From NCBI GenBank assembly GCA_024640185.1, contig JAHEFN010000110.1, forward strand, positions 1 to 7,449: 7,449 bases of DNA, in the 5' to 3' direction. Shown piece by piece: positions 5,518 to 7,449 of the stretch. The notes below the pieces were generated by a model, which did not search any database, was not told where the DNA came from, and was given only the letters and a program-made list of their open reading frames with translations. How positions within the stretch are numbered: the stretch's first letter is position 1; each line of letters begins with the position of its first letter. The position numbers were made by a program, and so were the translations under genes. The stretch comes from Gemmatimonadota bacterium (GTDB taxonomy: Bacteria > Gemmatimonadota > Gemmatimonadetes > Gemmatimonadales > GWC2-71-9).

Positions 5518-7449
5518 CAGGTCGCTCCTCGGGTTGTGGTTCCCTCACGCGACACGATCGCCGCCGCCACCGCCGCCTGCCCGTAGCTGATCGCCCCGTC
5601 GTTCGGGCTGAGCCGTCGTGGGCGCAACACCGTCAACCCCCGGGATTCGAGCCGTTCAGGGAGGAGCGCCATCAGTCGGGCGTTCTGGAAGACGCCACCG
5701 GAAAGGACCACCTTCCGTACCCCCGTCACGTTTGCTGCTGCGGTGACCATCTCCTCGGTACCGACGATCAGGCTGGCGTGGAAGTCCGCCGCCAGTTGTG
5801 CCGGATCGTCACCCCGCGCCCGATAGGCGCCGAGCGCCGTCAGCAACGGGAGCGGGTCAAGTTCCCACACCCCGTCGGTCCCCGGCCGCAGCGGGAACGG
5901 CAAGGCGTGCCCCACCAGGCGGCCAGCGAGTGCCTCGAGCTCCATGGCGGCCTGGCCCTCATGGCCGCAGTGGCGCCGCAATCCCAAGACCGCCGATGCG
6001 GCATCGAAGAGACGGCCCATCGACGAGGCACGCGGCGCATTGATCGACCGCGTGATCTGCAACGCCGCCAACGCGCGAGCCGCTGGGTCGACACCAAGGA
6101 AGGCCAGCGCGAAGGCCGACGACGCGTCGGGATCGAGCGAGAGGTAGCCGAGCGCGGCACGCCATGGTTGCCGGGCGACGAGGTCGCCACCGGGCAGCGG
6201 CGCATAGCGCAGATGGGCGAGCCGTCGGTAGCCCGTCAGGTCAGCGAGCAGCAGTTCCCCGCCCCACACCAGGCCGTCGTCGCCATACCCGGTGCCGTCG
6301 TACGCGACTCCCAGCGCGGGCCCCACGTCGCCATGCTCGGCCAGCACCGCCGCGACGTGGGCATGATGATGCTGGACGGCGATGACCCGGGACGGGGCGA
6401 GATCGTCCGCCAGTCGGGTGGAGTGATAGCCTGGGTGGAGGTCGCGCACCACGATGTCCGGCGACACCTGGAAGAGTGCCCTGAATCGCTGAAGGGTGTC
6501 CCGGAAGTGTTCCTGGGTCGGGAAGTCCTCGAGGTCGCCGATATGCTGCGACAGATACACCCTGGAGCCCTCGACGAGGGCAAAGGTGTTCTTGAGGTCG
6601 GCCCCGACTGCCAGCAGCGGCACCGGACTCGCGACCGGCATTGCCAGCGGCAGCGGTGCGTACCCGCGGGCCCGCCGCAGGAAGAGCGGTTCCCCACCAA
6701 CGAGTCGCACGACCGAATCGTCATACCGGGAGATGATCGCTCGGTCGTGGAGCAAGAGGCCGTCGGCAAGGCCGCCAAGTCGTTCTCTCGCCTCGTCGTT
6801 GCCGATCGCGATCGGTTCGTCCGTGCTGTTGCCGCTGGTCATCACCAGCGGCACACCGACCGCATCGAGGAGAAGGTGGTGCAGTGGCGTCGATGGCAGC
6901 AGGACTCCGACCGTGTCGAGTCCGGGAGCGACACCGGTGGCGATCCGTGCGTCGTTCCGGGTGCGCAGCAGGACCACCGGACGGGCGGGGCTGGCGAGGG
7001 CGTCTGCCTCAGCCGCGTCGACCTCGGCATGCTTCCTTGCCTCAGCCACGGAACGGACCATGATGGCAAACGGCTTCGTCTCACGATGCTTGGCCCGACG
7101 GAGGCGCTCCACGGCTGGGGTCGATGTGGCGTCCACCGCGAGTTGAAAACCGCCGAATCCCCGAAGGGCAACAATGCCACCGGCCGCCAACATGCTGGCG
7201 GCGGCCATGATCACGCCCCCACTCTCCCCCGCGGTGACGGGACCCGCCCCGTCCTCGAACCAGAGCCGCGGGCCACAGGCGGGACAGCAATTGGTCTGGG
7301 AGTGATGGCGACGGTCGGCCGCGTTCCGATATTCCCCTTCGCACGACGGACACATCGTGAACCGCGCCATGCTGGTCCGTGCCCGATCGTAGGGCAGGCT
7401 CTCGATGACCGTGAACCGCGGGCCACATTCGGTACAGGTGATGAACGGA
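5517..7449 (-). CDS. hypF: Carbamoyltransferase HypF (5' end outside window)
   Basis: HypF makes carbamoyl-adenylate from carbamoyl phosphate and ATP and transfers the carbamoyl group to the HypE C-terminal cysteine. 643 residues are visible; numbering is from the first whole codon at the window edge. Order: PFITCTECGPRF (1-12) is the second half of the first zinc finger; Cys33, Cys36, Cys55 and Cys58 form the second finger (C-x2-C-x18-C-x2-C). The YrdC/Sua5-like domain (about 80-270) has KPFAIM (125-130), SGNSTDEPI (205-213), HDRAIISRYDDSV (234-246) and LRRARGYAPLP (257-267). The Kae1-like domain follows with the metal-binding HHHAH (360-364), YDGTGYGDDG (383-392), SGGVFQN (583-589) and PNDGAI (615-620). 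The missing part, about 110 residues, should be the acylphosphatase domain and the first CxxC. An internal ATG at 7370 is not the start, because the zinc-finger sequence continues upstream of it in frame. The TGA overlaps the hypC ATG. Confidence 0.97.
   Translation of the reverse strand, partial: PFITCTECGPRFTVIESLPYDRARTSMARFTMCPSCEGEYRNAADRRHHSQTNCCPACGPRLWFEDGAGPVTAGESGGVIMAAASMLAAGGIVALRGFGGFQLAVDATSTPAVERLRRAKHRETKPFAIMVRSVAEARKHAEVDAAEADALASPARPVVLLRTRNDARIATGVAPGLDTVGVLLPSTPLHHLLLDAVGVPLVMTSGNSTDEPIAIGNDEARERLGGLADGLLLHDRAIISRYDDSVVRLVGGEPLFLRRARGYAPLPLAMPVASPVPLLAVGADLKNTFALVEGSRVYLSQHIGDLEDFPTQEHFRDTLQRFRALFQVSPDIVVRDLHPGYHSTRLADDLAPSRVIAVQHHHAHVAAVLAEHGDVGPALGVAYDGTGYGDDGLVWGGELLLADLTGYRRLAHLRYAPLPGGDLVARQPWRAALGYLSLDPDASSAFALAFLGVDPAARALAALQITRSINAPRASSMGRLFDAASAVLGLRRHCGHEGQAAMELEALAGRLVGHALPFPLRPGTDGVWELDPLPLLTALGAYRARGDDPAQLAADFHASLIVGTEEMVTAAANVTGVRKVVLSGGVFQNARLMALLPERLESRGLTVLRPRRLSPNDGAISYGQAAVAAAIVSREGTTTRGAT
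5525..5530 (-). promoter_or_regulatory. Ribosome binding site of hypC
   Basis: GAGGAG on the minus strand lies 7 bases before the hypC ATG, inside the 3' end of hypF. It is the clearest Shine-Dalgarno sequence in the cluster, which suits a small chaperone needed in larger amounts than HypF. Confidence 0.6.

Noticed and set aside
7368..7370. ATG at 7370-7368 as the start of hypF
   Set aside because: The frame stays open upstream to the window edge and encodes CTECGPRFTVIESLPYDR, a conserved zinc-finger part of HypF, so the true start is outside the window.

Overview
This is a GC-rich bacterial chromosomal window with five genes or gene ends on two converging sides and a 462-base non-coding stretch between them. 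The left side reads rightward: the last 86 codons of a diaminopimelate epimerase (dapF), then an exported S41-type serine peptidase-like protein. The right side reads leftward as one tight cluster: hypF (its 5' end lies beyond the window), hypC, hypD, hypE, then a membrane-anchored tetratricopeptide-repeat protein. dapF and the exported peptidase point to a bacterium with a meso-DAP/lysine pathway and an export system. The hyp cluster points to at least one [NiFe]-hydrogenase encoded elsewhere. I cannot name the phylum from sequence alone; a Gemmatimonadota- or Acidobacteriota-like Gram-negative is a guess.

Layout. 1-263: dapF 3' end. 264-392: short gap with no clear signal. 393-1817: secreted S41-like protein. 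1818-2279: convergent intergenic region holding a hairpin just after the peptidase gene, an AT-rich patch, a 28-bp XerC/XerD (dif)-like site at 1918-1945, a nearly perfect 29-bp inverted repeat at 2025-2053, and a leftward intrinsic terminator at 2191-2227. 2280-2948: TPR protein. 2949-3049: gap with small hairpins. 3050-7449: hypE, hypD, hypC and hypF, with junctions that overlap or touch.

How the genes work together. HypF activates carbamoyl phosphate and passes the carbamoyl group to the C-terminal cysteine of HypE. HypE dehydrates it to a thiocyanate. HypC and HypD hold the iron, receive the cyanide ligands and deliver the Fe(CN)2CO unit to the hydrogenase large subunit. All key cysteines and signature motifs are present, so the set looks functional. 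hypA and hypB (nickel insertion) are not in view. The TPR protein is last in the same transcription direction and may be co-transcribed or independent.

The most notable observation is the dif-like site. It sits between convergent genes, all visible genes point towards it, and four of five GGGNAGGG (KOPS-type) octamers found by eye also point towards it. Together these suggest that the window spans the chromosome-dimer resolution site at the replication terminus. No mobile element, CRISPR array, tRNA, rRNA or new multigene defence-like system was seen.
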